The notes under the pieces are model-generated. The model ran no database searches. It was not told the origin of the DNA and saw nothing but the letters and a program-made list of their open reading frames with translations. DNA of 64,000 nt from Terriglobus roseus. Its GTDB lineage: Bacteria; Acidobacteriota; Terriglobia; Terriglobales; Acidobacteriaceae. The position numbers and the translations under genes are program-made. Of this stretch, positions 36,401-45,124 are shown one piece after another. The stretch lies in contig NZ_FNSD01000001.1 of assembly GCF_900105625.1 (NCBI RefSeq), positions 2,666,001 to 2,730,000 of the forward strand. The letters are read 5' to 3'. The first letter of the stretch is position 1. Each line of letters opens with the position of its first letter.

Positions 36401-38897
36401 ACTTGAAGGTGACAGTGCCCGTAGGAACGGGACCGCCATTGCTGGTGACGTTCGCCGTCAACGTGACGTTAGTGCCAACGAGCGCAGTCGAAGGGCTGGC
36501 AGACAGTAGTGTGCTGCTGGAAACGCGGTTTACAGTCTGTGTCAGCGCAGCCGATGTGCTCGCCTGGCTGGTCACGTCGCCGGGGAAGCTAGCCGTGATC
36601 TGGTGAGCTCCACTGGAGAGTGTATGTGTGGTGAAGGTCGCTACGCCACCGGTCAGGTTGCCGGTGCCGATGGCGACGCCGCCATCCAGGAATGTAATCA
36701 CACCGCTGGTCACAGGGGTCCCGGCTGTCAGAGTCGCGCGGAAGGTGACGTCCTGCAGCACCGACGAAGGATTCAGCAAAGAGACGACGCTGATCTGGGT
36801 GGACTGGACGATGCTCTGAGTGACCGTGTTCGAGATGACGGAGGCGTTGCTGGCATCACCCGAGTAGCTAGCGGTGATGGTGTGCTGGCCCAGGCTGAGT
36901 GAGCCCGTGGTGATGGTCGCTATGCCGTTGGCGCTCAATGCGACCGCTGGCCCAATGGGCGTAGTGCCATCCAGAAAGGTGACTGTGCCGGTTGGAACAA
37001 CGGTTCCCTGGGTCTCACTTACGACCGCGGTGAACGTCACCGGCTGCGACACGGCAGCCGGGTTCAGGCTGCTGCTCAGGACGGTCTGAGTGGGCTCAAC
37101 GCTCAATACCTGCCCGTAGACGGTGACTACATCGGGTGCATTCGATGCGTCGGAGTGCATGGTCAGCGAGCCATAGGTGACGCCGTTCACGGGGCTGATC
37201 ACCGTCGGTGCGAACTCTACGCCCAGCGAACATTGTGCGCCTACGGCGAGGACCGTCATGGTGGAGCCGCAGGTGGTGGTGGTCGCGCTCAAAGCAGACT
37301 GGTTGAAGTCAAAGAGGCCCGGTGTCAGGGGTTTATTGCCTTCGTTATCGATCAGTACCTGCTGCGGTGCGGAGGTCTTGCTGACGCGGATCGTGTCGTA
37401 TTGCAGCAAGGACGATGTGGCCGAGACGAACCGAATGACATTGTGGAAGTAGTCCGCAATGTAGATGTTTCCCTTGCCGTCCATCGATAAGGCATAAGGG
37501 CCATACAGCATCGCAAGATTCGCGTTCTGCCCGTCTGCCTGGTACGAAGTCAGACCGTTACCGATAATGCTGCTGATGTTGCCGCCAACAGCGTCCACAC
37601 GACGAATACGGTTATTGCCAGAGTCCGCAATGTAGAGGTTTCCGGCCGGATCGAATACAAGGGCAGCGGGTCCCTTCAAGTGAGCGCTGGTTGCCAGACC
37701 ACCATCGCCGTCGAAGCCGGCTGTACCCAAGACGCCAGCAATCGTCTGAATGCGACCGACGGCATCAATGCGCCGCACGGCATGGTTGGACAGATCTGCG
37801 ATGTACAACAATCCATCCGGGCCAAAGGTAAGGCTCCACGGATCTTTCAATGCTGCCAGCACAGCCAGGGCACCGTCGCCTGCAGTTGCGATGGGGCCGC
37901 CGGCGATGGTGGTGATAATTCCAGTGAGCGCGTCCACGCGGCGAATCGCGTTATTACCAGTATCCGCAATGTACAGATTGCCATCGGCATCGAATGCGAT
38001 ACCGTTGGGCGCGGCCAGTTTGGCAGACGTAGCGACGAGGCCGTCACCGGCCCATCCGCTTGCAAGGCTCTGTCCTGCAACGGTCGTCATGATGCCGGAG
38101 ACTGCATCCACGCGACGGATGGTGTTGTTGCCGCTGTCGGCGATGTACAGGTTGCCGGCTCCGTCCAGGGCCAGGCCCGTGGGTCCGCTCACACCAGCCG
38201 CAGTTGCTGGTCCGTTATCGCCATTGTTGCTCGGATAGCCAATGCCCGCGTAGGTGGTGATGTTGCCGCTCTTATCCACCTTGCGGATGCGTGCGTTGAT
38301 CGTGTCGGAGATGTAATAGACGCCAGCATCATCTGCCACAACGCCCTGGGGCAGGTAGAGGGTGGCCGAGATCGCAGGCATGCCTTCGTCGGTGGGACGG
38401 TAGCGCCAGTCGTTGCTGATGCCTGCAGCAGTGCCTGTTAGACCAAAGTGGACGACAGCCCTCGGGCCGGTCGCGGCGACGTCGATCAGTTGGCTGGCCA
38501 GAACATGGTTGGTACCGTCAACCAGTTCAACAGCGCCGCTGCGGCGTCCCGAAGCCGTGGGTGACACCGTAACATTGACCGTGCACGTCTGGATCAGCGG
38601 ATAGGATTGGGTGGTGCATGAACCGCTGCCCGCGTCCTGGAAGTCGAGACCCGTCTCACCCTGCGTCAACACGCGGATTGCCGCTACGGTACCGTGCACC
38701 GTAAGGACCACTGTCCGGGTGCTGGCAGGCGATCCGACCGCAACGGGACCAGGGAAGTGCTGTACGGGGGCCTGCGCACCAGCAGACGCCGCCCAGGTCA
38801 GGGCAGCAGCGGTGCAGAGAAGGGATGCGTGGCGGTAAATTCCGGAGAATTTTGAGCGCAGAAATGCGCTGACCCGCAGAACAGGTTTGGTCGACAT
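33411..38897 (-). CDS. giant surface protein: NHL propeller plus about eleven Ig-like repeats
   Basis: 1828 residues. A signal peptide (about 1-42, ending ASAGAQA) and a short beta domain come first. Five or six NHL repeats (about residues 170-500) follow, each with the pattern GNLYIADSGNNTIRRVD and TIAG. About eleven Ig-like repeats of some 90-95 residues come next, marked by TGTVTFLDG / IGTG / SLSVGSHNITASYSGD variants. The C-terminus has a beta domain (TITLGCGGLPYAATCTF), a membrane segment around ALALLPAGAVLALLAFGRRR and a second, lipobox-like LLAACLMPVIGC, then a short tail. This fits a surface or secreted adhesin-like protein. It overlaps the downstream barrel gene by 4 bp. Internal repeats are diverged, not recent. 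Confidence 0.85.
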   Translation of the reverse strand: MSTKPVLRVSAFLRSKFSGIYRHASLLCTAAALTWAASAGAQAPVQHFPGPVAVGSPASTRTVVLTVHGTVAAIRVLTQGETGLDFQDAGSGSCTTQSYPLIQTCTVNVTVSPTASGRRSGAVELVDGTNHVLASQLIDVAATGPRAVVHFGLTGTAAGISNDWRYRPTDEGMPAISATLYLPQGVVADDAGVYYISDTINARIRKVDKSGNITTYAGIGYPSNNGDNGPATAAGVSGPTGLALDGAGNLYIADSGNNTIRRVDAVSGIMTTVAGQSLASGWAGDGLVATSAKLAAPNGIAFDADGNLYIADTGNNAIRRVDALTGIITTIAGGPIATAGDGALAVLAALKDPWSLTFGPDGLLYIADLSNHAVRRIDAVGRIQTIAGVLGTAGFDGDGGLATSAHLKGPAALVFDPAGNLYIADSGNNRIRRVDAVGGNISSIIGNGLTSYQADGQNANLAMLYGPYALSMDGKGNIYIADYFHNVIRFVSATSSLLQYDTIRVSKTSAPQQVLIDNEGNKPLTPGLFDFNQSALSATTTTCGSTMTVLAVGAQCSLGVEFAPTVISPVNGVTYGSLTMHSDASNAPDVVTVYGQVLSVEPTQTVLSSSLNPAAVSQPVTFTAVVSETQGTVVPTGTVTFLDGTTPIGPAVALSANGIATITTGSLSLGQHTITASYSGDASNASVISNTVTQSIVQSTQISVVSLLNPSSVLQDVTFRATLTAGTPVTSGVITFLDGGVAIGTGNLTGGVATFTTHTLSSGAHQITASFPGDVTSQASTSAALTQTVNRVSSSTLLSASPSTALVGTNVTLTANVTSNGGPVPTGTVTFKSGATILGTGTLDANGSAVLVTSTLVPGSDAITAVYAGDNSNLTSTSVNAMVTVNRLSTNTVLASSAPSANAGSTVQLTATVTVAAGQTAVGTLSGIVTFYDGATVLGSQSVTNGSAVLSTSTLTVGSHNITASFGGSTNYDVSASAALLQTVQTSTSTTLLSLSSSTLAGGKPLTMTATVNTAGVKATGNVTFTDGAIVLGTSALNAGAVATLTVSNLSVGSHNIVATYNADLNYGVSASSTAPVTVTIGNTVLTLTGSAASAVYGTSITLTTSLTSDAVLAANPSVILTDNGSALTTLTLSSGRATFASSTLTVGTHVIIAQYAGDSNNAPAQSQSFTVTITAATTTTMLTSSAPTSHFGDTVTLQASVASGLTNLTGSVIFQDGGTNLGTVAINASGVASLAISNFSVAQHSIVAVYSGDSTHATSSSTTMLQAVVDPTTVSISSNVNPAIGGNAVTFTAQVAGAAANSGVTAAPTGTIVFHEGATILGTVAVNGAGAAALTTSTLTVGSHNIIATYSGDIRYAGNDSVVLTETIRNASSQSVLTTSANPAVFSAPLVLTVHVTGNGGAPTGNVNFLDGTTTIGQAALSTSGTAVFTTSTLAPGIHSLTAIYVGDSNNSTSTAAAVNEQIQQATQISVASSSNPTLTLAQPTLTATVSTVTGALATGNVRFMDGTKLLGTSALAGGVATLVPSAFTAGTHSITASYAGDVSDLASVSAALQMVVNLRPTQNTVTATLPTTLSGGVLTLISVLKYDGPVSPTGVTTFSTASGVIGSSSVGANGIATLNVQGSAIPGLITASYSGDASYSASVSSPTDITTSSATNFTLSVTPTTFSVVTKQYSTAQITIHSNDGFSDTITLGCGGLPYAATCTFEKDSIVLPANGTVTVKVNIDTGSPLTSGGAASASVQTSHGSSALALLPAGAVLALLAFGRRRRNVPALLLLLLAACLMPVIGCGTINQQSTPAGKYGISISAVGQGTGVTLSQGLTMTVTQ

Positions 38898-39210
38898 GGA
38901 TTGTTACTTCTTCCTTCAATCGGCTGGCGTAGCCGGTCATGGGGGAACCGGAACGGGACAAGAAGACAGGAGCAGGGGAATAACATCAGTAACTTCGGAG
39001 GGCGCTCGGTTGCAGCCGCCTCTATGACTTACTGACGAGAGTTTCGCATGCACCAAGTGGCTGTAGAAATGGCGCATCCGGGGGATAAGAAACAAGTTGG
39101 AGTCACTTTCAGCCCCCAGGCTGTGTTATGCAGATTCATTCATTGCTTCGGTAGGACGATCGGTCTGCGCAGGTATTTGCATCACCAAAGTATTGTTGAA
39201 AGAGGCAAGC
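38898..39210. other. divergent intergenic region between the Ig-repeat gene and pckG
   Basis: About 310 bp that must hold promoters for both genes. A small GC-rich hairpin (GGCTGGCGTAGCC, 38921-38933) lies in the 5' leader of the Ig gene. Open frames across pckG's leader (from 39048 and 39097) have no conserved sequence. The AGAGG before 39211 is the pckG ribosome-binding site. No known riboswitch core was recognised. Confidence 0.45.
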
Positions 39211-41049
39211 ATGGAAGTTATTGCAATGAATACGCCGCCGACAACCAACCGGCACCTCATTCGCTGGGTGGAGAAGACGGCAGCTTTATGCGAGCCTGCG
39301 CGAATCTACTGGGTGGACGGATCGGCCGAGGAGAATGCACGACTCTGCCAGGAGCTGGTTGACGCCGGGACATTCACGAGGCTGGATGCAGCGAAGTGGC
39401 CCGGTTGTTTCTATGCTCGTTCTTCTCCGAATGACGTTGCGCGCGTGGAAGACCGCACATTTATCTGCTCGCTTTCGAAAGACGCTGCTGGTCCGACCAA
39501 TAACTGGGAAGACCCTTTTGTTATGCGCAAGAAGCTGAAGGCTCTTTTCAAGGGCTGCATGCGCGGTCGCACCATGTATGTCATGCCATTTTCCATGGGA
39601 CCCATCGGTTCTCCGATGTCGCAGATCGGTGTGCAACTGACTGACTCGGCTTATGCGGTGGTTAACATGCGGATCATGGCCCGCGTCGGCGCGCCCGTCT
39701 ATAAAGAAATCGACAAGGACGTGAAACGCGTCGTGCCGTGCGTCCACTCCGTTGGTGCGCCGCTGCAGCCGGGCGAGCAGGATGTGTCATGGCCGCAGAA
39801 CGACACGAAGTACATTGTTCATTACCCTGAAACCCGCGAGATCTGGTCTTACGGGTCCGGTTACGGTGGCAACGCGCTGCTGGGCAAGAAGTGCTTCGCT
39901 CTGCGCATCGCCAGCAACATTGGACGCGATGAAGGCTGGATGGCCGAACACATGCTCATCGTGGGCGTTGAAAGTCCGCTCAACGAGCACGGCGTTACCG
40001 AGAAGACCTACGTCGCCGCGGCGTTCCCATCCGCCTGCGGCAAGACCAACTTCGCCATGCTGATCCCGCCCGACGGCTTCGAGGGGTGGAAAGTCTGGAC
40101 CGTTGGCGACGACATCGCCTGGATCAAGCCGGACGCAACCGGCCAGCTCCGCGCCATCAATCCGGAGACAGGCTTCTTCGGCGTTGCACCCGGCACCGGC
40201 GACAAGACCAATCCGAACGCGATGGCGACGCTGCGCTCCAACAGCATCTTCACCAATGTGGCGCTGGTCACGGAGAACGGCGTGCCCAACGGCGACGTCT
40301 GGTGGGAGGGCATGACGGACACGCCACCTGCCGAGTGCCTGGACTGGCGCGGCAATCCGTGGACGCCTGAGAGCAAGACGCCCGCAGCGCATCCCAACGG
40401 CCGCTTCACCGCGCCTGCGTCGCAGTGCCCGACGATCGACCCAAGCTGGGAAGACCCGGAGGGCGTCCTGATCAGCGCCATCATCTTTGGCGGCCGCCGC
40501 CGCGAGACTATGCCACTCGTCTACCAGGCGTTCAACTGGAGCGCTGGCGTCTACGTCGGCGCAACCATGGGCAGCGAGCAGACGGCGGCAGCAGGCGGCA
40601 CCGTCGGCACCGTCCGGCGCGATCCCATGGCCATGCTGCCCTTCTGCGGTTACCACATGGGCGACTACTTCCGGCACTGGCTGCGCATGCAGCGCGAGCT
40701 GTCGGCGACGCCGCGTATCTTCCACGTCAACTGGTTCCGCAAGGACGAGAACGGCAAGTTTCTCTGGCCCGGCTTTGGGGAGAACATGCGCGTGCTCAAG
40801 TGGGTCGTCGACCGCACCCGCGGCCGCGTTCGCGGACAGGAGACACCCATCGGCTGGACGCCCAAGTACGGCGACATCAACTGGAAGGGCATGGACTTCT
40901 CGGAGGCTCAGTTTAACGAGCTCCAGAAGGTCGACCGCGCAACCTGGAAGAAAGAGGTCATGGGGCATGAGGAGGTCTTCCTGCTCCTCCACGACCGGCT
41001 GCCGCCCGAGATGATCTACGAACGGGAGTTGCTTATCTGCAGACTGTAG
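39211..41049 (+). CDS. pckG: phosphoenolpyruvate carboxykinase (GTP)
   Basis: 612 residues from the ATG at 39211; the frame is open upstream to a TTG at 39097 but the family starts here. Key blocks are [16 protein letters not shown] (PEP/oxaloacetate site), [20 protein letters not shown], the P-loop kinase-like [18 protein letters not shown] with the reactive Cys, and [13 protein letters not shown] (metal). [20 protein letters not shown] and [19 protein letters not shown] follow, as in GTP-type enzymes. It converts oxaloacetate and GTP to PEP, GDP and CO2 in gluconeogenesis. It is monocistronic, with a terminator about 260 bp further on. Confidence 0.96.
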   Translation: MEVIAMNTPPTTNRHLIRWVEKTAALCEPARIYWVDGSAEENARLCQELVDAGTFTRLDAAKWPGCFYARSSPNDVARVEDRTFICSLSKDAAGPTNNWEDPFVMRKKLKALFKGCMRGRTMYVMPFSMGPIGSPMSQIGVQLTDSAYAVVNMRIMARVGAPVYKEIDKDVKRVVPCVHSVGAPLQPGEQDVSWPQNDTKYIVHYPETREIWSYGSGYGGNALLGKKCFALRIASNIGRDEGWMAEHMLIVGVESPLNEHGVTEKTYVAAAFPSACGKTNFAMLIPPDGFEGWKVWTVGDDIAWIKPDATGQLRAINPETGFFGVAPGTGDKTNPNAMATLRSNSIFTNVALVTENGVPNGDVWWEGMTDTPPAECLDWRGNPWTPESKTPAAHPNGRFTAPASQCPTIDPSWEDPEGVLISAIIFGGRRRETMPLVYQAFNWSAGVYVGATMGSEQTAAAGGTVGTVRRDPMAMLPFCGYHMGDYFRHWLRMQRELSATPRIFHVNWFRKDENGKFLWPGFGENMRVLKWVVDRTRGRVRGQETPIGWTPKYGDINWKGMDFSEAQFNELQKVDRATWKKEVMGHEEVFLLLHDRLPPEMIYERELLICRL

Positions 41050-41201
41050 TGACCGAGAGGCTGGCGGAGACACCAGCCTCTCCGGTCAACGACCCATTCT
41101 GGAACTGCCCCACTTTTCTCGGCGGTTTCTCTCGGACCGCTAAACGAGCCGCTCCCGATCCAACTCGGTTCAACGACCCCTCCCCCCCCTCTCCGAAAAC
41201 C

Positions 41202-41297
41202 GTAAAGATTAGATTCCAAAGGAGTTGACGTTTCCCGAAACGGCAAAAATCAGATTCAAAACGACTTACACGCAAAAATCAGATTACAAAGGACTTA
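41202..41297. repeat. three A-rich imperfect 25-bp repeats downstream of pckG
   Basis: Three units at 41202-41226, 41243-41268 and 41272-41297 share AAAxATxAGATTxxAAAxG and a GACTTA/GAGTT end. The last two are almost identical (GCAAAAATCAGATT then ACAAAGGACTTA or CAAAACGACTTA). Their A/T content is unusual for this GC-rich DNA. The surrounding 41050-41569 region has no gene. A pyrimidine run near 41180-41195 and the terminator at 41310 are the only other features. Confidence 0.7.
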
Positions 41298-41309
41298 CAG
41301 CCAAAACAG

Positions 41310-41338
41310 AAAGGGAGAGCCGCCTGGGCTCTCCCTTT
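41310..41338 (+). terminator. rho-independent terminator downstream of pckG
   Basis: Stem AAAGGGAGAGCC pairing with GGGCTCTCCCTTT, loop GCCT, followed by T-rich sequence. It is about 260 bp after the pckG stop, behind the A-rich repeats. Confidence 0.88.
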
Positions 41339-41569
41339 TCTTCTGCTTTCATTGTATCGCCCGTGTCAAGCGAATCGGACCGATCGGTCGTGGCGGAAGT
41401 GTGACATCAGGGTGCGGACTCCATGCTTCGTCTTCGGAAGGAGCATGGTGGGCCTCTTCTGCTATCGAAGAACGCTGGCATCCCGTGCGGGGTGTTGCGC
41501 GCGAGAAGTTCTTGACCCCGGCCGTGTGACGCACTACCACTGAACCAGCGGTGGACTGGCGCGGAGGTC

Positions 41570-42562
41570 ATGGCGATGGAAGCGTGGCGGGAACGGTTTC
41601 GACCTCTGAAGGCACGCCTTTCCAGATTCATCGTGGGCGGCACAGCCATCCTCTTCCTCGGGCTCATGTCCGGAGCCAGCGGCGCCAGGGCACAGGCTGC
41701 ATCCACAGCGGTGCCGAAGCAGGAATTCGATGTCGCCTCCGTACGCCTGAACAAGGACGGTGTCACCCCGCAAAGCCCGGTTTTCACCAACATGGATCTG
41801 GATCCCGGCGATCTGTTCGTGCCGACGCATGGTGTCTTCGCCCTTCGAAACAAGTCGCTGCGAACGCTCATCGCCTTTGCCTACAAGATGTCCGGCGATC
41901 AGCAGAACTTCCTCAAACAGAACGTGCCGGATTTCGTGCTGTCCGAGCGCTTCGACATCCAGGCACGGTCGCTGAACAAAGACGCGACGAAGGACGACTA
42001 TCGCGCCATGATGCGATCGCTGCTGGAAGAGCGCTTTCGCCTGAAAGTGCACAACGAGACACGCGAAGCCAAGGTCTACGACCTGTTGCTGGCGTCACCC
42101 GGCAAACTCGGCCGCACGCTTCGCCTGCACCCCGTGGATGACAAGACCTGCGACGGGAGTGATTCGAAGCAGCAGAGCTCGAAGCTGATGCCGGACGGCT
42201 ATCCGGCCATCTGCGGCGCCATCTCTGAGTTGCCATGGGGCGGTAAGCCGACGGAGACCAGGTACAGCATGGGGCTGGGCGGGCGCAATGTTCCAGTGTC
42301 GCTCCTGGCCGCAGCGCTCACCGCTCCGTATACGGGCGATACCGGCCTGGACCATGCGGTGATCGATACGACCGGCATCGCCGGAAACGTGGACTTCACC
42401 CTGCGACTGGGTTATGACGAGATTGAGTCCACCAACACCCCGGATACCGCTCCACTCTTTGCACAGGAGTTGCGCGACCAATTGGGGATGAAGCTGAAGG
42501 CGGACAAAGGCACCATCAACGTCTACGTCGTGGATCACGTGGAACACCTGATCGAGAACTAA
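41570..42562 (+). CDS. secreted DUF3738 (TIGR03435) protein
   Basis: 330 residues (starting at ATG 41570 or 41576). A signal peptide runs to about residue 42 (IVGGTAILFLGLMSGASGARAQA). Family blocks: QEFDVASVRLNKDG, LRNKSLRTLIAFAYKMS, FDIQARSLN, YRAMMRSLLEERFRLKVHNETRE, then HAVIDTTGIAGNVDFTL and the C-terminal DQLGMKL. DUF3738 is abundant in soil Acidobacteriota and has no known activity. This copy is upstream of the blaI-like gene, with 280 bp of repeats between, so it is probably a separate transcription unit. It is the most diverged of the three DUF3738 domains in this stretch. Confidence 0.88.
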   Translation: MAMEAWRERFRPLKARLSRFIVGGTAILFLGLMSGASGARAQAASTAVPKQEFDVASVRLNKDGVTPQSPVFTNMDLDPGDLFVPTHGVFALRNKSLRTLIAFAYKMSGDQQNFLKQNVPDFVLSERFDIQARSLNKDATKDDYRAMMRSLLEERFRLKVHNETREAKVYDLLLASPGKLGRTLRLHPVDDKTCDGSDSKQQSSKLMPDGYPAICGAISELPWGGKPTETRYSMGLGGRNVPVSLLAAALTAPYTGDTGLDHAVIDTTGIAGNVDFTLRLGYDEIESTNTPDTAPLFAQELRDQLGMKLKADKGTINVYVVDHVEHLIEN

Positions 42563-42599
42563 CGCCTACCGGGTCTCCCGCTCCGACAGCGGCAAACGG

Positions 42600-42719
42600 C
42601 ATACGACAAGAGATAGGCGACAAGGGACAAGCGACAAGGGACGACGGGCGGACTGAAGGTCCGCGACCTCCCAGCCCTGGGTCCCGGATGGGTGAAGACA
42701 TTGCGGGCTGAAGGCCCGC
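42600..42719. repeat. tandem GACAAG units and two TGAAG-loop hairpins
   Basis: Within the 280-bp gap before the BlaI-type gene. The unit GACAAG with short spacers occurs four times (42604-42640). Then two hairpins with the same loop follow: GCGGAC-TGAAG-GTCCGC (42648-42664) and GCGGGC-TGAAG-GCCCGC (42703-42719), each followed by GAC. These look like a REP-type dispersed repeat placed next to a simple repeat. No coding frame is supported here. Confidence 0.7.
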
Positions 42720-42767
42720 GACAAACTTCCCTGGAAGGAACATCGCACACGGACCATAAAAAACTTC

Positions 42768-42827
42768 TTGCATGCCACATACACGTGTAGTAGATCTACA
42801 TCTGTTCAAGACAAACAGCTGTAGTAG
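42768..42827 (+). promoter_or_regulatory. candidate promoter and BlaI/MecI-type operator
   Basis: TTGCAT (42768) and TAGATC (42791) with 17-bp spacing could be a weak -35/-10 pair. Over the -10 lies the palindrome GTAGATCTAC (42790-42799). A second element, AACAGCTGTA (42814-42823), matches the TACANNTGTA core of BlaI/MecI/CopY operators with one mismatch. The octamer TGTAGTAG occurs twice (42786, 42820). The position just before the repressor gene suggests autoregulation. Binding is not shown. Confidence 0.45.
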
Positions 42828-42842
42828 CAAGAGGGCGAAACG

Positions 42843-43232
42843 ATGGCGGCTCCAAGACTGTCGAACCTGGAATTCCGGATCATGGAGGTCCTGTGGGATC
42901 GCGGGGAAGTCTCCATCCGCGAGGTCTGCGAGGTCCTGGAGGCGGCGACTGCCGGGAAGCGTGCGCCCGCCTACACGACGGTCCAGACTACCGTGTACCG
43001 CATGGAGACCAAGGGCATCGTGCGGCGTGTGCGCAAGTCCGGCAACCTGCACCTGTTCAAGGCGGCCGTCACGCGCGAGTCGGCGCAACGCACCCTGATT
43101 GACGAACTGCTTGGGTTCTTCGGTGGCAGCGGTATGCCGGTGATGGCCCACCTGATCCAGAGCGGCAAGCTCACGCTGGACGATGTCAAGGAAGCTGAAC
43201 GCGAACTGCAGAAGAAGGGAAAGAAGTCATGA
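42843..43232 (+). CDS. BlaI/MecI/CopY-family transcriptional repressor
   Basis: 129 residues. The winged-helix domain begins LSNLEFRIMEVLWDRGEVSI and contains PAYTTVQTTVYRMETKGIV, the recognition helix region, followed by the beta wing (RRVRKSGNLHLFKAAVT). The C-terminal dimerisation half (LLGFFGGSGMPVMAHLIQS) holds the region where BlaR1-type peptidases cut such repressors. In beta-lactam systems the repressor leaves DNA after proteolysis triggered by the membrane sensor. The gene overlaps the M56 peptidase gene by 4 bp (ATGA), so the repressor and its presumed protease are coupled. There is no beta-lactamase gene in this window. Confidence 0.92.
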   Translation: MAAPRLSNLEFRIMEVLWDRGEVSIREVCEVLEAATAGKRAPAYTTVQTTVYRMETKGIVRRVRKSGNLHLFKAAVTRESAQRTLIDELLGFFGGSGMPVMAHLIQSGKLTLDDVKEAERELQKKGKKS

Positions 43233-45115
43233 GCCATCTCACGATCTCGCCACATCCGTTCCTGATCGCGCTGTTCCGACACCTTTGGCAGACCACGCTG
43301 TTCGCGCTGGCGCTCGCCGTCCTGGCGATGCTGCTGCGGGGGAACCGCGCGGCCCTTCGCTTCCGTGTCTGGATGCTGGCATCGGTAAAGTTCCTGCTGC
43401 CGTTGTCGTTGCTGATCTCGGCCGGGCAGCATCTGCGGCCCGAGAAGCTGCAGACCGTCGCACCGGTGGCCTTCACCATGGTGATGCAGGGCGCACCGGA
43501 TGACGTTGCGTTGGGCACACTCTCCCTTCCAGTGCAGCCGCGAACACAGGCGCAAGGGCAGGTTCCGCATGACGTGACGACCCTCCTGCTGATCGCATGG
43601 GCGTGTGGCGCGCTGACGCTGTTGGCCGTGTGGGCGCGGCGCTGGACTGCTCTCTTCCGCGCGGTGCGCAGCGGCGACAGCGCGGGGCGACATGAGGGCA
43701 TTCGAGCGGTGCGCGTGGCAGCGCCGTTTGAGCCGGGTGTCTTCGGTATTCTGCGGCCGGTGCTGGTGTTGCCGCATGGTCTGGAAGCAGCGCTCACACC
43801 GACGCAGATGACCGCGGTGCTGGCGCATGAGATCTCGCATTTGCGCCGCCGCGACAACCTGACGGCCGCGATTCATATGGTGGTGCAGACCCTCTTCTGG
43901 TTTCACCCCATGGTGTGGATGATTGGAAGGCGGCTGGTCAAGGAGCGTGAGGCAGCCTGCGATGCTGCCGTGCTCGAGATGCGCATCGACCCTGCTGCGT
44001 ATGCCGAAGGCATCCTGAAAGTCTGCCGCCTGTACCTCGAAGCTCCGTTGCCGTGTGTTGCGGGTGTCACCGGTGCCGACCTGAAGCAGCGCATCCGGAG
44101 CATTGCCACGGGCAACGTGGGCCGGCAACTGCGTCGCGTACATGCGGTGGGTCTGGGCGTCCTTGGCATCGTCGCGATCAGTGCACCGGTCGCATTCGGT
44201 GTCCTGCATGCAGCGGTGTTGAAGTCCGCGATGAAACATCCGTCCGCGGCAGCGGTCTTGCATGCGGCGCTTTCGCCTGAGATGACCGTCACGCCAACGC
44301 CAAAGCTGCGACTGCCCCAGGCACCGCCACCGCCTCCTGTACCGCCACCCCCACCACCGCCGCCTGATCCCATCGCCACCAACATGCCGGCCATTCCCGC
44401 GATGACCAACGTGCAGGTCCATCCCAGCAACCCGTATATGCCCGGTACTGGATATGGTTTTGAGCAACCAACGGACCTGACCCATGTGCGATTTCGCGCG
44501 TCGAATAACACCGTAGCCGACATGATCTCGTTCGCTTATGGTGTGCAGGCAAAGCAGATTATCGATGGGCCGCGATGGATCGATACGGAACGCTATGACG
44601 TGACGGCGAACGTAGTGTCACCGCAGGTTCCACCGGAGCAGATCCAGGCGATGATGCGACGGATGCTGGCCGACCACTTCGGTATCCGCGTCCATCCTGC
44701 CCGCCGCGATCTACAGGTGTATGTCCTTACCGTCAGCAAGGATGGCCACCATCTGCGCCCGGACGAGACGAATCCCCATGGCCTGCCGCGCCTCAATCTC
44801 ATGGGTGCGGGCACACTGGTCGTGAGCAATGCCAGTATCCGTGACTTTTGCAGCTCGCTGCAGGGTTATGCCGTCGATCGGCCGCTGGTGGATCGCACCG
44901 GTCTCAACGGTCGCTGGTACTTCGATCTGCAGTGGCATCCGGATGCAGCCTTCTTTGCCGCGCTCAATATGGCGGAGCCACGCAATCTTGCCGACGATAA
45001 GTCTCCGCCGCTGCTGATTGCCATCCGCCAGCAACTGGGTTTGAATGTGGAACCTACGACCCTCCCCATGAATGTTCTCGTGCTTGACCGCGCCTCTCGT
45101 CCCAGGGCTGACTGA
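43229..45115 (+). CDS. M56 (BlaR1-type) membrane metallopeptidase with C-terminal DUF3738 sensor domain
   Basis: 628 residues. The N-terminal half is an M56 peptidase: membrane helices at about residues 19-37, 47-65 and 117-135, the zinc motif AHEISH (His200, Glu201, His204), and EREAACDAAV near 239-248 with the third ligand. A further helix lies at about 306-325. Residues 366-380 are almost all proline. The rest (about 395-628) is a DUF3738 domain with FRASNNTVADMISFAYGVQ, IQAMMRRMLADHFGIRVHP, VDRPLVDRTGLNG and PMNVLVLDR. In BlaR1/MecR1 this position holds a penicillin-binding sensor, so DUF3738 probably acts as the extracytoplasmic ligand sensor. The likely target is the adjacent repressor. 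Confidence 0.9.
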   Translation: MSHLTISPHPFLIALFRHLWQTTLFALALAVLAMLLRGNRAALRFRVWMLASVKFLLPLSLLISAGQHLRPEKLQTVAPVAFTMVMQGAPDDVALGTLSLPVQPRTQAQGQVPHDVTTLLLIAWACGALTLLAVWARRWTALFRAVRSGDSAGRHEGIRAVRVAAPFEPGVFGILRPVLVLPHGLEAALTPTQMTAVLAHEISHLRRRDNLTAAIHMVVQTLFWFHPMVWMIGRRLVKEREAACDAAVLEMRIDPAAYAEGILKVCRLYLEAPLPCVAGVTGADLKQRIRSIATGNVGRQLRRVHAVGLGVLGIVAISAPVAFGVLHAAVLKSAMKHPSAAAVLHAALSPEMTVTPTPKLRLPQAPPPPPVPPPPPPPPDPIATNMPAIPAMTNVQVHPSNPYMPGTGYGFEQPTDLTHVRFRASNNTVADMISFAYGVQAKQIIDGPRWIDTERYDVTANVVSPQVPPEQIQAMMRRMLADHFGIRVHPARRDLQVYVLTVSKDGHHLRPDETNPHGLPRLNLMGAGTLVVSNASIRDFCSSLQGYAVDRPLVDRTGLNGRWYFDLQWHPDAAFFAALNMAEPRNLADDKSPPLLIAIRQQLGLNVEPTTLPMNVLVLDRASRPRAD

Positions 45116-45124
45116 ATCTTTCGC

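Noticed and set aside
38898-39210. Possible riboswitch in the leader of the Ig-repeat gene
   Set aside because: Only a short GC hairpin was found. The conserved cores of known c-di-GMP, guanidine or other riboswitches were not seen.
39787-41073. 428-codon minus-strand open frame opposite pckG
   Set aside because: It is antisense to a fully conserved enzyme; the open frame follows from the GC-rich codon bias.
41180-41300. CRISPR-like array
   Set aside because: Only three imperfect, A-rich units with spacers of 3-16 bp; no cas genes in the window.
42971-44485. 504-codon minus-strand open frame opposite blaI and the M56 gene
   Set aside because: Extremely rich in Arg, His and Gln, typical for the reverse of GC-rich coding DNA; both sense genes are well supported.
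42843-45115. A beta-lactam resistance operon (blaI-blaR1)
   Set aside because: No penicillin-binding or beta-lactamase domain is present; the sensor part is DUF3738, so drug resistance is not supported.
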